This document shows positions 24,332 to 33,600 of a DNA stretch of 35,452 nt, piece after piece (the stretch's first letter is position 1; the number at the start of each line of letters is the position of its first letter). The stretch covers positions 1 through 35,452 of the forward strand of contig JAMFSN010000177.1 of assembly GCA_026225295.1 (NCBI GenBank). The letters run 5' to 3'. The stretch is from Frankia alni (GTDB taxonomy: Bacteria > Actinomycetota > Actinomycetes > Frankiales > Frankiaceae). The notes below the pieces were generated by a model, which saw only the letters and a list, made by a program, of their open reading frames with translations, ran no database searches and had not been told where the DNA came from. The translations under genes were made by a program, and so were the position numbers.

Positions 24332-27300
24332 TCAGCCGAGCGCGCGCAGGGCGACGGCGACGCGTTCGTGTTCGGCGACGATCTCCCGTACCAGGGGGGC
24401 CACCGCCTCCCGCACCAGAGCGCCCACCTCGCCCACCTCGCCCACCTCGCCGGCGGCGCCGGTGCGGGTCTCGACCTGCTGGCACAACCGGGCCAGGTCG
24501 GTGGCCCCGAAGGTGGCGCCGAGGCATTTGAGGGCGTGCGCGGCGCGGTGTACGGAATCGGGGTCGGAGCGGGCCGCGGACAGCGTGTCCACCAGCCCCG
24601 GCGCGTCGGTGAGGAAGTCGGTGACCAGGCCGGACAGGGTGGCCGCGTTCCCACCGAGAAGCTCACGCAGCCGCTCCAGCCCGCCCGGGTCCAGGACGGG
24701 CCGGCCGTGCTCGAGCCTCCGGGCCCGGGCCAGTGCGGCGACGAGGTCGGGGGTCATCAGTGGCTTGGTGAGGTAGTCGTCCATGCCGGCCGCCAGGCAG
24801 TCCTCCCGCGCGCCGGGCTGGGCGTTGGCGGTGAGCGCGATGATCCAGGGCCCGCGGCCGCCGAAGTGGGCCCGGATCCGGCGGGTGGCCTCCAAGCCGT
24901 CGATGCCGGGCATCTGGACGTCCATGAGCACGACGTCGTAGTGCCGGCGTTGCACCGCTCCTATCACCTCGGCGCCGCTGCTCACCAGATCGGCCCGGTG
25001 GCCGGATCCGGTGAGCTGAAGGAGCACCAGTCGCTGGTTCACCGCGTGATCGTCGGCCACCAGGAGCCGCAGGGCCCGGGCCCCGTCCGCGGCCGGATCC
25101 GGGGTGGCGGGGCCGGCCGCGGCCGCGGGTACCGACGTCGGGGCGGCGGGTGGGCCGGCGACCGCCGCGGTCATCGCCCGGAACAGCGGGGCGGGTCGGA
25201 TCGGCCGGGTCACCACTGAGACGCCCCGCGGGGCTTCGGGCCCGGGGAGACGGGCGAAGGAGGTGATCAGCACGATCGGCACCTGCTCGCCGGCCGGGTC
25301 GGCCCGCAGCGCCCGGGCCAACGCCAGGCCGTCCATCCGCGGGGGGCGATGATCGAGAATCACCGTGTCGTACCGGCGTCCGGCGCGCAGCCACCGAAGC
25401 GCGGCCCCGGTCGACGCCGTGCCGGTGATCCGCATCCGCCAGGCCCCGACCAGCCAGTCCCCGACCAGGGCGCGAGTCGGGGCGTGGCTGCCCACCATGA
25501 GCACCTCGCCACCGGACAGGGCGGAGGTGTCATCAGGGACCGGATCCCGCCGCGCCAACGTGGTCGCCGCCGCGGGCACGGCGACGGTCATGGTGGTCCC
25601 GGATCCGGGTCGGGAAGCAGCGGTGATCGTCCCGCCCATGAGGGCCGACAGGCGGCGGCAGATGGCCAGGCCCAGCCCGGTGCCGCCGTAGCGCCGGGCG
25701 GTGGACGGGTCGACCTGGGTGAACGAATCGAAGATCGACTCCAGGTGCTCGGGTGGGATGCCGATGCCGGTGTCGCGCACCGTGAAGCGCCACTCGTGCG
25801 GGCCTTCGGCGCCGCCTGGTGTCGCCCCGCCCGGTGCCGCCCCGACGGTGACGGTCACCTCGCCCCGTTCGGTGAACTTCACCGCGTTGCTCAGCAGGTT
25901 GAGCAGGATCTGCCGGACCCGCGTCGGGTCGCCGACCATCGCCTCCGGGGTGCCGGGTTCGATGGTGCAGGTCAGTTCGAGGTCCTTGGCGCCGGCATCG
26001 GCGGAGACGAGATCGATGGCCGCCTCCACGCATTCGGCGACGTGGAACGGCACCTGTTCCAGGCTGAGGCGGCCGGCCTCGATCTTGGAGAAGTCGAGGA
26101 TGTCGTTGATGAGCAGGAGCAGCGAGTGGGCGCTGTCGTGGACGACTTCGGTGAGGTGTCGCTGGTCGGCGTCGAGACGGCCGTCCAGAAGCAGCCCCGA
26201 CATGCCGATGACCGCGTTCATCGGGGTCCGGATCTCGTGGCTCATGGTGGCCAGGAAGGCGCTCTTGGCGGCGTTGGCGGTCTGGGCGGTGGAGGCGGCG
26301 TCGCGCAGGGCATCGGCGGTGCGGACCCGATCGGCGACCTGGCCGAGCTGGTCCGCCACGTCCGACAGGAGAACCAGCAGAGCGGCGTCCGGGGCGGTGG
26401 GGTCGGCCGTGAGGAACTCCATCACGGCGACCACCTCCGCGGCTCCGGCCCGCCCGGTCCGCACCGGGACGGCGATCCCCGCCCCGGGCCCCCGTACGGT
26501 CCCCGGTTCGGACGACAGTTCGGGCAGCCAGACGGCCTGTCCGGTCGCGAGGACCCGGCCCGGCAGGCTGGACGGGCCCGGCGGGGCGGTGTTCTCGGGG
26601 CGGTCGGCGGACGTCGGCAGGGGCACCAGCCGGTCGCCGTACCGGTGGTAGGCCCGGCCGACCGGCCAGCCGGTGTGGGCGCGGACCAGGTCGACCACGT
26701 CGACGGCGGCCGCGGCCAGGTCGGTGGCCCGATGGGCCGCGTCGGCCACCCGGTGCAGCAACCGGAGTTCGGCGGAGCGGCCCTGGACCCGTTCGGTCAT
26801 CTCGTTGTACCGCTCGGCCAGGGAACGCAGTTCGTCGACTCCGGCGACCCGCGCCCGGACGTCGGCCTCCCCGGCGGCGATCCGGGCGGTCGCGGCGTCG
26901 AGCTCCGCGACCGGGCGGAGCACCGCCCGGCGGGTCACGGCGGCGAACACCGCCATCCCTGCGAGGAGCAGCAGCGCCGCCGCGATGGCGGCCGCGGACC
27001 AGGCTCGGGCCCGGTCCGTCGACCGCCCGGTTTCCCGGGCCGTGCGGGTGTCGACGAGCGTGAGCACCTGCCCGATCGGCTGCATGATCTCGTCCTTGGC
27101 CCGCAGGTAGGACGCGTCGAACAGCATGTTCGTGGCGTGCTGGCGGTTGGCCGCACCCCCGTGGGCGGCCAGCGTGAAGGCCTGCTGCTCGACGGTGGCC
27201 AGGGCGTCCGAGCGCGCCTTGGCCGTGGCCAGCAGGCCCAGCTCCGGGCGGGTGAATCCGGCCTGGGCGGCCAGCGTGGCGAAGGCCACCGGGGGACCGG

Positions 27301-27652
27301 ACGGCGTGGGCCGCCGGCCGGTGTCGGTCACGACGTCCCAGTAGATGTTGTCGTAGTTCTCCGGTCTCGGCGCCGTGCCGTCCCGGATCTCCAGGATCTC
27401 CTGGAACCAGGCGCGGTAGCGCGTCTCACCGGTGACCACGTACGTCCGCGCCATCCGGGTCAGGTCGTCAGAGGTCTGCCGTAGTTCGTAGGCCAGGCGC
27501 AGCGACTGCGACCGCCGGGCCTCGGCCGCGGCCGCCTGCCGGGTGCTGCTCTCGGCCTTCAGGCTGACCAGCAACAACGCGGCCAGCAGGACGACGCCGA
27601 TGCCGACGCCGCTGCGGACCAGACCGCGCAGCGACATCGGCCCACGGTTCAC
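24332..27652 (-). CDS. Hybrid sensor histidine kinase with two receivers and Hpt
   Basis: Membrane phosphorelay kinase of 1106 aa. Order: TM1 (about 12-30), extracytoplasmic helical region (about 31-215), TM2 (about 216-238), HAMP (about 240-292), GAF-like (about 300-440), HisKA with [19 protein letters not shown] (His472), HATPase with N-box [11 protein letters not shown] and [12 protein letters not shown]1 (about 715-830), REC2 (about 860-985) and Hpt (about 1000-1100). REC2 is canonical (VADDHAVN, Asp911, TKPL). REC1 keeps Asp767 (ILDHRPP) but has VGSH where the acidic pair should be and Arg in place of the switch Lys, so it is probably degenerate. Hpt has His1039 in [16 protein letters not shown] 27652 overlaps the upstream SARP-receiver gene by 4 nt. 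The stop is 156 nt before the permease start. Confidence 0.95.
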   Translation of the reverse strand: MNRGPMSLRGLVRSGVGIGVVLLAALLLVSLKAESSTRQAAAAEARRSQSLRLAYELRQTSDDLTRMARTYVVTGETRYRAWFQEILEIRDGTAPRPENYDNIYWDVVTDTGRRPTPSGPPVAFATLAAQAGFTRPELGLLATAKARSDALATVEQQAFTLAAHGGAANRQHATNMLFDASYLRAKDEIMQPIGQVLTLVDTRTARETGRSTDRARAWSAAAIAAALLLLAGMAVFAAVTRRAVLRPVAELDAATARIAAGEADVRARVAGVDELRSLAERYNEMTERVQGRSAELRLLHRVADAAHRATDLAAAAVDVVDLVRAHTGWPVGRAYHRYGDRLVPLPTSADRPENTAPPGPSSLPGRVLATGQAVWLPELSSEPGTVRGPGAGIAVPVRTGRAGAAEVVAVMEFLTADPTAPDAALLVLLSDVADQLGQVADRVRTADALRDAASTAQTANAAKSAFLATMSHEIRTPMNAVIGMSGLLLDGRLDADQRHLTEVVHDSAHSLLLLINDILDFSKIEAGRLSLEQVPFHVAECVEAAIDLVSADAGAKDLELTCTIEPGTPEAMVGDPTRVRQILLNLLSNAVKFTERGEVTVTVGAAPGGATPGGAEGPHEWRFTVRDTGIGIPPEHLESIFDSFTQVDPSTARRYGGTGLGLAICRRLSALMGGTITAASRPGSGTTMTVAVPAAATTLARRDPVPDDTSALSGGEVLMVGSHAPTRALVGDWLVGAWRMRITGTASTGAALRWLRAGRRYDTVILDHRPPRMDGLALARALRADPAGEQVPIVLITSFARLPGPEAPRGVSVVTRPIRPAPLFRAMTAAVAGPPAAPTSVPAAAAGPATPDPAADGARALRLLVADDHAVNQRLVLLQLTGSGHRADLVSSGAEVIGAVQRRHYDVVLMDVQMPGIDGLEATRRIRAHFGGRGPWIIALTANAQPGAREDCLAAGMDDYLTKPLMTPDLVAALARARRLEHGRPVLDPGGLERLRELLGGNAATLSGLVTDFLTDAPGLVDTLSAARSDPDSVHRAAHALKCLGATFGATDLARLCQQVETRTGAAGEVGEVGEVGALVREAVAPLVREIVAEHERVAVALRALG
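24421..24447. repeat. Three 9-bp tandem repeats in the kinase Hpt region
   Basis: CGCCCACCT three times in succession, encoding EVG-EVG-EVG on the minus strand. It lies in the Hpt domain after the second helix, so copy changes keep the frame but alter loop length. Confidence 0.85.
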
Positions 27653-28998
27653 GTGGGTTCGGGCCCGGTGCCGATCCGAGCCTGGCCGACCTCGGCGCGA
27701 AGCGCGGCGATCTCGGTCCGCAGAGCGGTCTCCCGCTCAGCGGCCGACCGCCGGGCCTGGAGGGAGGCGCACAGCCGGGCCCGGAGCATGGTCGAGCTGT
27801 ACGGCTTCGGCAGGTAGTCGATCGCGCCCAGCTCGATGCAGCGCACCACGCTCTCCAGTTCCGGCACCGCCGAGACCATGATCACCGGGATGGCGGCCAG
27901 GGTCGGATCGGCCTTGATCTCGGTCAGCGTCGCGTACCCGTCCAGCACCGGCATGAGCAGATCCAGCAGGACGAGGTCGAAGCCGCGCGGACCGTCAGCG
28001 GCCGCCCGCAGCATCTCGAGAGCCCGATGGCCGTTCTGGGCCGTCCCCACCTCGTGACCGAGCCCGGCCACCGCGGCCGCCAGGAGCTTGCGATTGATGG
28101 CGGTGTCATCGACCACCAGGACCCGTCCGGGCCGATCCGCGGCCGCTGCCTCGCGGTTCGGCGTCGCCACCTCGGCCCGGGGCGCGGGCACGGGCGGCGG
28201 GGCGGGCGGCGACACAGGCGGCGGCCAGGCCAGGCCCGGGTCCTGCCGCAGGACCGCCTGTTCCAGTTCGCGCAGCCGGACGCCCGGCTCGAGCCCCAGC
28301 TCGTCGTGCAGCAGCCGGCGGGTCTCGCGATAGGTGGCCAGCGCTTCCACCTGCCGCCCGCACCGGTACAGCCCGAGCATCAGCTGGGCCCGGAGCCGCT
28401 CTCGCAGCGGGTGCCGGCGCACCCACTGCTCCAGCTCGGCAACCAGTGCGGCGTGCCGGCCCAGGGCGAGTTCGGCGTCGATCCGGTCCTCGGCCGCGCC
28501 GAGGTGCAGTTCCGTCAGCCGGGCCGCCGCGGCCCGGGTGAACGGTGTGACCGGGACGTCGCCCAGGGCCGGGCCGCGAGCCATCTCCTCGGCGCGCAGC
28601 AACAGGTGCGCCGCCCGCCCGGGGTCCCCGGCGTCGAGCGCCGCCCGGCCGCGCACGACCAGGTTGGCGAAAGCGTGCGCGTCCACGGCGTCGGGCTCGA
28701 TATCGAGCAGGTAGCCGGGCGACGCCGTGACCAGGACGGTCGCCGTTGCACCACGGGAACGCGTCGGTTCGAGGGCCCGGCGCAGCTGGGAGACGAAGAC
28801 CTGCACCGTGGCCGCCGCCCGGGTCGGGGGCTGCTCCGGCCACAGGTCGTCGATGAGCTGATCGACCGAAACCACCCGACGGACCCGGAGCAGGAGCGAG
28901 GCGAGGACGGCGCGCTGCTTGGGCCCGCCGACGTCCACCGGCTGCCCGTCCCGGTACACCTCGACGCGGCCGAGCAGCCGGAACTCGAGGCCTGCCAT
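27649..28998 (-). CDS. SARP-type activator fused to a receiver domain
   Basis: Cytoplasmic regulator of 449 aa. N-terminal OmpR-type winged helix (about 1-95: [28 protein letters not shown], seen in parts, and [13 protein letters not shown]), then the bacterial transcriptional activation domain (about 100-250, ending with [19 protein letters not shown]), together a SARP/AfsR N-terminal module. After a Pro-rich linker comes a complete receiver domain (about 299-420) with VVDDTAIN, Asp346 in [12 protein letters not shown] and LPKPYSS, and a short coiled-coil end ([19 protein letters not shown]). Classical SARPs lack a receiver, so phospho-control is likely here. The ATG at 28998 has the usual SARP start. 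The stop overlaps the hybrid kinase start by 4 nt: the two are one operon and probably partners. Confidence 0.93.
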   Translation of the reverse strand: MAGLEFRLLGRVEVYRDGQPVDVGGPKQRAVLASLLLRVRRVVSVDQLIDDLWPEQPPTRAAATVQVFVSQLRRALEPTRSRGATATVLVTASPGYLLDIEPDAVDAHAFANLVVRGRAALDAGDPGRAAHLLLRAEEMARGPALGDVPVTPFTRAAAARLTELHLGAAEDRIDAELALGRHAALVAELEQWVRRHPLRERLRAQLMLGLYRCGRQVEALATYRETRRLLHDELGLEPGVRLRELEQAVLRQDPGLAWPPPVSPPAPPPVPAPRAEVATPNREAAAADRPGRVLVVDDTAINRKLLAAAVAGLGHEVGTAQNGHRALEMLRAAADGPRGFDLVLLDLLMPVLDGYATLTEIKADPTLAAIPVIMVSAVPELESVVRCIELGAIDYLPKPYSSTMLRARLCASLQARRSAAERETALRTEIAALRAEVGQARIGTGPEPT

Positions 28999-29029
28999 CC
29001 GTCGATGGTCACCAGCCGGTATTCACGAG

Positions 29030-29049
29030 ACGTAAGCGACAGATTACGT
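29030..29049. promoter_or_regulatory. Inverted repeat upstream of the SARP gene
   Basis: ACGTAA (29030-29035) and TTACGT (29044-29049), perfect arms with an 8-nt spacer, 32-51 nt upstream of the SARP start codon, where a promoter would lie. TTCAC flanks the palindrome on both sides on the plus strand. It is a candidate operator for the SARP-kinase operon. Confidence 0.5.
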
Positions 29050-29060
29050 TCACATAGCCG

Positions 29061-29852
29061 GTGGGCCGGCGCCGCGCCCGCGAGCCGCGCCACGTAGAAG
29101 GCCGTCGCCGACGCCGGGGTGCGACGCGCTCGGGGGCGCCGGATGCCGCTGCCGTCCCGGCGCTGATGGAGGAACTCACCGACTGGCTCAACACCGACAG
29201 CAGCACCCATCGGCTGGTGCGGGCGGCGATGGCGCACCTTCATCTGGTGTCCATCCACCCCTGGACCGACGGCAACGGCCGGCTGTCCCGTTCGCTGCAG
29301 ACGCTCATGATCGCCCGCGAAGGCGTCCTCGCCCCGGAGTTCTCGTCCATCGAGGCGTGGCTCGGACGCCCCGGCAATACCTGGGAGTACTACCGCGAAC
29401 TGGCCGACCGAGGAGCGACCTACGATCCCGGCCAGGACGTCTCGACCTGGATCAGCTTCAACCTGACCGCCTACCACCAGCAGGCCCAGACCGTCGCGGG
29501 CCGGATCGACCGCTCCGGGCGGGTCTGGGGTGCCCTCTCGGAGTTCGCCGAGACGGTCAAGCTGGACGATCGAGTGGTCAGCGCCCTGCACGACGTGGCG
29601 GTGGCGGGCCGCGTCCGTCGCGCCCGCTACGAGCACGGGGAGAGCCTGAGCCGCCAGCAGGCCCAACGCGACCTCCGCGACCTGACCACGGCCCAGATTC
29701 TGGAACCGGTCGGCCGAACCCGGGCCCGCTATTACACGGCCGGCCCCCGCTTCCCCCAGCCGGTTCTGGAGATCGCGCGCACGCCGATGACCGTGCGGAA
29801 TCCCTACAGCGATCCGGGGACCATGGCCTCCGGCGGCGCGAGAAAACCATGA
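29061..29852 (+). pseudogene. Fic-domain AMPylator, N-terminally truncated
   Basis: Remnant or short form of a Fic protein, an enzyme family that transfers AMP to protein hydroxyl groups. From GTG 29061 there are 263 residues; ATG 29166 (residue 36) is another possible start. The Fic core is intact: HPWTDGNGRLSR (His66 of the longest form), preceded by AHLHLVSI. A winged-helix part follows (LSRQQAQRDLRDLTTAQILEPVGRTRARYY, in pieces). The first 100-120 residues of a typical Fic protein, including the place of the inhibitory helix, are absent. Residues 7-30 look like a corrupted version of the segment normally before PDAAAVPALMEEL. Truncation ends near the SARP gene promoter. It is called a pseudogene, but a functional short form is not excluded. 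Confidence 0.65.
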
Positions 29853-29871
29853 TCGCCCCGCCTTCGGCCCG

Positions 29872-30582
29872 TTAGAAGACCTCGTCGAACAGGTCGGTCA
29901 TGGCCCGCCACGATCGTTCGTCGGCCGCCTGGTTGTACTTGATCGCGGGCATCTGGGAGCCGTCGGCGGCCGGATTGGTGAAGCTGTGCGCGGCGCCGCC
30001 GTAGAGGTTCATCCGCCAGTCGACCTGGCCGTCCCGCATTTCCTGCTCGAACGCGAGCCGCTGCTCGGGCGGGATGATCGGATCCTCGGTCCCGATGCAG
30101 ACCAGGATCCGACCGGTGATGTTCGCGGCGTCCTGCGGTCGGGCCGTCGAGAGCCCGGAATGGAAGCCGACGACGGCCTTGAGGTCGGCCCCGCCCCGGG
30201 CCAGCTCAAGAGCGAGCGTGCCCCCGAAGCAGAAGCCGATCGCCGCGACCCGGTCCGGGTCGGCCAGCTCATGGTCGAGCAGGATGTCCAGGCCGGCCTG
30301 GCCGAGGGCCCGCACCCGCGCGGGATCGGCGGACAGCTGCCCGAAACGGTGGCCGGCTTCCTCGGGGGCCAGCTTGCGCCCGCCGCCGTGGTAGTCCAGC
30401 GCGAAGGCCACGTATCCTCGCTCGGCCAGCCGGCGGGCCTTGTCCCGGGAGTGGTCGCTGAGGCCATCCCCCTCGTGGCAGACCAGCACGGCTGGTCGCG
30501 GGCCCGGTCGGCGGTCGTCCACCGACAACTCGCCGATCAGATGCAGATCCTCGTACGTGTACTCGACGTCAGCTGTGTGCAT
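29872..30582 (-). CDS. Dienelactone hydrolase family protein
   Basis: Cytoplasmic alpha/beta hydrolase of 236 aa. It has the DLH nucleophile elbow IGFCFGG with catalytic Cys, an acid in CIGTEDPIIPPEQR, and His in YGGAAHSFTNP, the Cys-Asp-His triad of the family. The early VLVCHEGDGL forms the oxyanion loop. Its real substrate is unknown; most such actinobacterial proteins are not shown to act on dienelactone. The ATG at 30582 has AGGGGG 4 nt upstream on the minus strand. It is divergent from the RHH regulator gene, 245 nt away, and may fall under its control. Confidence 0.92.
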   Translation of the reverse strand: MHTADVEYTYEDLHLIGELSVDDRRPGPRPAVLVCHEGDGLSDHSRDKARRLAERGYVAFALDYHGGGRKLAPEEAGHRFGQLSADPARVRALGQAGLDILLDHELADPDRVAAIGFCFGGTLALELARGGADLKAVVGFHSGLSTARPQDAANITGRILVCIGTEDPIIPPEQRLAFEQEMRDGQVDWRMNLYGGAAHSFTNPAADGSQMPAIKYNQAADERSWRAMTDLFDEVF

Positions 30583-30754
30583 CGATCCCCCTGGCGGGCC
30601 TACATCCCGCGACCGGCACCGGGCGGGTGCCCCCGCGCGGGGGACGAGGCCGTCCGCCCGCCGGGCGTAAGCCTCCCAGACGGCGCCCGAACCGCCGGGG
30701 GCACCCAGGTGGCCAGCCCGGGCAGGACCGCCGGCCCGCCGGGGGGCGTGCCAC

Positions 30755-30829
30755 TGGCGCCATGCGACACCACAGTGGTGCTCGCAAACTCCTTGGAGTG
30801 GCACCATTCGTGTGCCATTATGGCGCCAT
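30755..30829. promoter_or_regulatory. Phased repeat array, candidate RHH operator
   Basis: TGGCACCAT (30799), GTGTGCCAT (30810) and TGGCGCCAT (30821) start exactly 11 bp apart. A further TGGCGCCAT starts at 30755, 44 bp (four times 11) before the first. The array overlaps the promoter and first codon of the RHH gene, as expected of autorepression by a ribbon-helix-helix protein. Binding is inferred. Confidence 0.6.
30793..30828 (+). promoter_or_regulatory. Leaderless promoter of the RHH gene
   Basis: TTGGAG (30793-30798) and CATTAT (30816-30821) are separated by 17 nt and resemble a vegetative -35/-10 pair. The expected start point, 7 nt after the -10, is the A of the ATG at 30828. No ribosome binding site precedes this ATG, which agrees with a leaderless mRNA. 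Confidence 0.55.
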
Positions 30830-31361
30830 GGACCTCACGCCCTACGTCGACAACCTCCGGCACGAGCTCGCGGTCGCGGCGGCCGCGGCCGGCGACGACG
30901 CCCGAGCGCTCGCCGAGCGGCTCACCGCGCCACTGGAATCGGCCGCCCGGCTCACCTTGCTGAAGGTGCTGTCTGACGCGATGAGCGAGCTCACCCGCGA
31001 GTTGGCACCGGGGTCGGTCGAGGTACGGCTGCGGGGGCTCGACCCCGAGTTCGTGATGACACCGTCGCCGGCTCAGGAGCCCTACGAGGAGGCCGAGGAA
31101 CGCGGAAACGGACCATCCGACGTGCTGCCGCCCGCGCCACCGGCCGGCGCAGTTATGGACGAAGGCAGTTCGGCGCGCATCAACTTCCGCCTCCCCGCCC
31201 ACCTGAAGACCCGCGTCGAGGACGCCGCGGGACGCGAAGGCCTCTCGGCCAACGCGTGGCTGGTGCGGGCCGTCGCCACCGCCCTGGAACCCGGCGGTCG
31301 CAGCCGTTCGACGGGCCGCGCCCGGCGGGGCCAGCAGGGCTACACGGGCTGGGTCCGCTAG
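30828..31361 (+). CDS. Ribbon-helix-helix (HicB/Arc-like) regulator
   Basis: Probable DNA-binding protein of 177 aa. The C-terminal part (about 118-158: SARINFRLPAHLKTRVEDAA and GLSANAWLVRAVATAL) is a ribbon-helix-helix domain of the HicB/Arc group. The N-terminal 80 residues are helical and of no known family. A Pro/Glu-rich linker joins them. The ATG at 30828 lies at the predicted transcription start, and phased repeats overlap the promoter, so it probably regulates itself. The DUF4097 gene begins 67 nt downstream on the same strand, a pairing I recall as common in actinobacteria. No HicA-type toxin is nearby, so a toxin-antitoxin role is not supported. Confidence 0.85.
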   Translation: MDLTPYVDNLRHELAVAAAAAGDDARALAERLTAPLESAARLTLLKVLSDAMSELTRELAPGSVEVRLRGLDPEFVMTPSPAQEPYEEAEERGNGPSDVLPPAPPAGAVMDEGSSARINFRLPAHLKTRVEDAAGREGLSANAWLVRAVATALEPGGRSRSTGRARRGQQGYTGWVR

Positions 31362-31428
31362 CCGAACGCACCGCAGTCAGCCGCCGACCAGCGGAAACGA
31401 ACACCCTAGCCGTAAGGACGGCGCCGCC

Positions 31429-32280
31429 ATGCCCAGTTTCGACACTCCCGGACCGATCTCCGCCACCCTCGAGTTCGACGTCGGCTCGGTCCGGATCAGC
31501 GCGGCCAAACGCCTGGACACGGTCGTCGTGGTGCTGCCGAGGGACGGCGCCGTCGACGCGGATGTGGAGGCGGCGCAGCAGACCACCGTCACCTTCTCCG
31601 GAGGCCTGCTGCTGGTGAGGGGGCCGAGGAAGCGGTCGCTGTTCGGCCGGAGCGGCTCGATCGACGTGAACATCGAACTGCCGGCCGGATCGGGGGTCCG
31701 GGCTGTCTCGCCCATGGCCGGCTTCATCTGCGAAGGCCGCCTGGGGGACTGCGCCATCAAGACGTCGTTCGGCGGCATCCGGATCGACGAGGCGGCGACA
31801 ATCTCCCTGAAGACCGGCCACGGCGACATCCGGGTGGACCGGGCCACGGGGGACGCCGACGTCAGCGGGGCGGGCCGGGTCGAGGTCGGTGAGATCGCCG
31901 GCACGGCGGCGATCAAGAACGGCAACGGCGACACCACGATCGGCGAGGTAGCCCGCGATCTGCGGGCGCGCGCCGCCAACGGCCGCATCTCCGTCGGTGT
32001 CGCGCACGCCGGGGTCGACGCCAAGAGCGCCAACGGCGGCATCCGGATCGGCGAGGTCATCCACGGCCAGATATCGCTCCACACCGCCGTCGGCGATGTC
32101 GAGGTCGGTATCGCCGAGCACAGCACCGCCTGGCTCGAGGTGAACACCGGCTTCGGCAGTGTGCGCAACTCCCTGCGCCCGACGGACGGCCCGAGCCCTT
32201 CCGGCGACACCGTCGAGGTACGGGCCCGCACCGGGGTGGGCGACATCGTGATCCGCCGCGCCGATCGGGCCCACTCCTAG
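31429..32280 (+). CDS. DUF4097 family beta-solenoid protein
   Basis: Protein of 283 aa made of short beta-rich repeats with Gly at turns (ISLKTGHGDIRV, AAIKNGNGDTTIGEV, LRARAANGRISVGV, DAKSANGGIRIGEV), the DUF4097/DUF4098 adhesin-like beta-solenoid pattern. No signal peptide or membrane segment, so it is probably cytoplasmic here. Biochemical role unknown. The ATG at 31429 has AAGGA about 11 nt upstream, a slightly long spacing. Downstream partner of the RHH gene and presumably cotranscribed. It ends 11 nt from a convergent MFS gene, leaving no room for a separate terminator. Confidence 0.88.
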   Translation: MPSFDTPGPISATLEFDVGSVRISAAKRLDTVVVVLPRDGAVDADVEAAQQTTVTFSGGLLLVRGPRKRSLFGRSGSIDVNIELPAGSGVRAVSPMAGFICEGRLGDCAIKTSFGGIRIDEAATISLKTGHGDIRVDRATGDADVSGAGRVEVGEIAGTAAIKNGNGDTTIGEVARDLRARAANGRISVGVAHAGVDAKSANGGIRIGEVIHGQISLHTAVGDVEVGIAEHSTAWLEVNTGFGSVRNSLRPTDGPSPSGDTVEVRARTGVGDIVIRRADRAHS

Positions 32281-32291
32281 CGAGTGTCTAC

Positions 32292-33560
32292 TCAGCTATT
32301 GCGTCGCCGGGCCGACTCGCCCGCGGTCTGGCGTGGTTCCCCGTCCCGGGCCGGGTCGCCAGGACGTCGGGTCGACAGGATAAGGACGATCAGCAACGGG
32401 CCGGTTCCGGCGAGGGCCATGGCCACTCCGACCGGGGCCGCTTCCGCCACCGCTCCGAAAATGGTCGGACCGACGCCCTGGAGCGTCATGACGCCGGTGG
32501 ACAGGAGCCCGAACGCCTGGCCACGGACGGCCGGGGGCGTCGCGGCCAGGAATCGGCGCTGGATACCGAGGCTGTAGGCCAGGCCGCCGCCGGTGACCAT
32601 GAAAAGGCCGGCGGCGACCGCGAATGGCGGGTTGGCGGCGAAGGCGAGCAGCGGTAGGCCGCACAGGGCCATGAGGGGGCCGGTCAGCCGCTCGCGGGTC
32701 GCCGGCCGCACGAACCGGGTGACCGCCAGGTTTCCGACGATCATTCCGACCGGCAGGCTCGCCAGCAGCAGCCCGGGCGAGCCGGCGGGTAGGTCGCGGG
32801 CGGCGGCATAGGGAATGATCAGGCTTTCGGCGCCGGCCACGAAGGCGAGCGGCAGCCACTGCGCCAGCAGCAGGATCCGCACCGTCGGGTCGCTGAGCAG
32901 CTGCCGGTTGCCGGTCCAGCTCTGCCGCACCACTGACCGGCCCGCCGGGTCGGACGGCCCGCGGCCGGCCGGCTGATCGGGTAGTCGAACCCGCACCGCG
33001 GTTGCGGCCACCAGGTGCAGGGCGGCGGCGACCAGCAACCCGCGGTGCGCGCCGATGGCCGCGACCGCGACGGCCCCCCCGGCCAGGCCGAGCAGTTGGG
33101 CGGCGGACGCCGCGATGGCCGACAGGGATCGGCCCAGCACGTAGGCGTCGCCGGTGAGCAGCTCGGCGGTCAGCCGGGCGGAGGCCCCGGCGAACACCGG
33201 GGTCAGACCGGCGACTCCGGCCACCAGGGCCAGGCTCGCGCCCACCGGCAGGTATCCGGAGGCCAGGACCGCGCCCGTGGCGCACTCCACCCCATAGGCG
33301 GTAGCGATCAACGGCCGGGGCCGCCGGCGGTCGGCCAGGGCGCCCAGCCACAGTCCGCCGACGAGCTGGGGCAGGAACGAGATGCCGTAGGCCAGGGCGG
33401 CCAGGAACGGGGAGCCGGTTTCCGTGAAGACCAGCACCGAGAGCGCCACGGTCCGCACGGTGTCCGCGAGGATCGCCAGCGAGCGGGTCGCGAGCAGCAC
33501 CCGGAAGCAGGGCTCGGAAAGCACCTGCCGGTAGGCCGCCCGTTGCATCGTCACCGTCAT
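32292..33560 (-). CDS. MFS transporter, drug-efflux type
   Basis: Membrane transporter of 422 aa with 12 hydrophobic segments in two halves of six, joined by a polar loop at about residues 190-215. The loop between segments 2 and 3 contains LGALADRRRPRPLI, the MFS motif A. Proton-driven export of a small molecule is likely; substrate unknown. The longest frame starts with ATG 33560; ATG 33548 (fifth residue) is an alternative, and neither has a clear ribosome binding site. It is divergent from an ArsR-type regulator gene over 66 bases, with a palindrome in between, a common layout for a repressed exporter. Confidence 0.9.
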   Translation of the reverse strand: MTVTMQRAAYRQVLSEPCFRVLLATRSLAILADTVRTVALSVLVFTETGSPFLAALAYGISFLPQLVGGLWLGALADRRRPRPLIATAYGVECATGAVLASGYLPVGASLALVAGVAGLTPVFAGASARLTAELLTGDAYVLGRSLSAIAASAAQLLGLAGGAVAVAAIGAHRGLLVAAALHLVAATAVRVRLPDQPAGRGPSDPAGRSVVRQSWTGNRQLLSDPTVRILLLAQWLPLAFVAGAESLIIPYAAARDLPAGSPGLLLASLPVGMIVGNLAVTRFVRPATRERLTGPLMALCGLPLLAFAANPPFAVAAGLFMVTGGGLAYSLGIQRRFLAATPPAVRGQAFGLLSTGVMTLQGVGPTIFGAVAEAAPVGVAMALAGTGPLLIVLILSTRRPGDPARDGEPRQTAGESARRRNS

Positions 33561-33600
33561 GGGAGCAAGCGTCGGCGGCGCTTCCGAGCACGGCGATCTC

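Noticed and set aside
30828-32280. HicB-like gene plus downstream gene as a toxin-antitoxin pair
   Set aside because: The downstream protein is a 283-aa DUF4097 beta-solenoid, not a small HicA-type RNase, and the RHH protein is longer than typical antitoxins.
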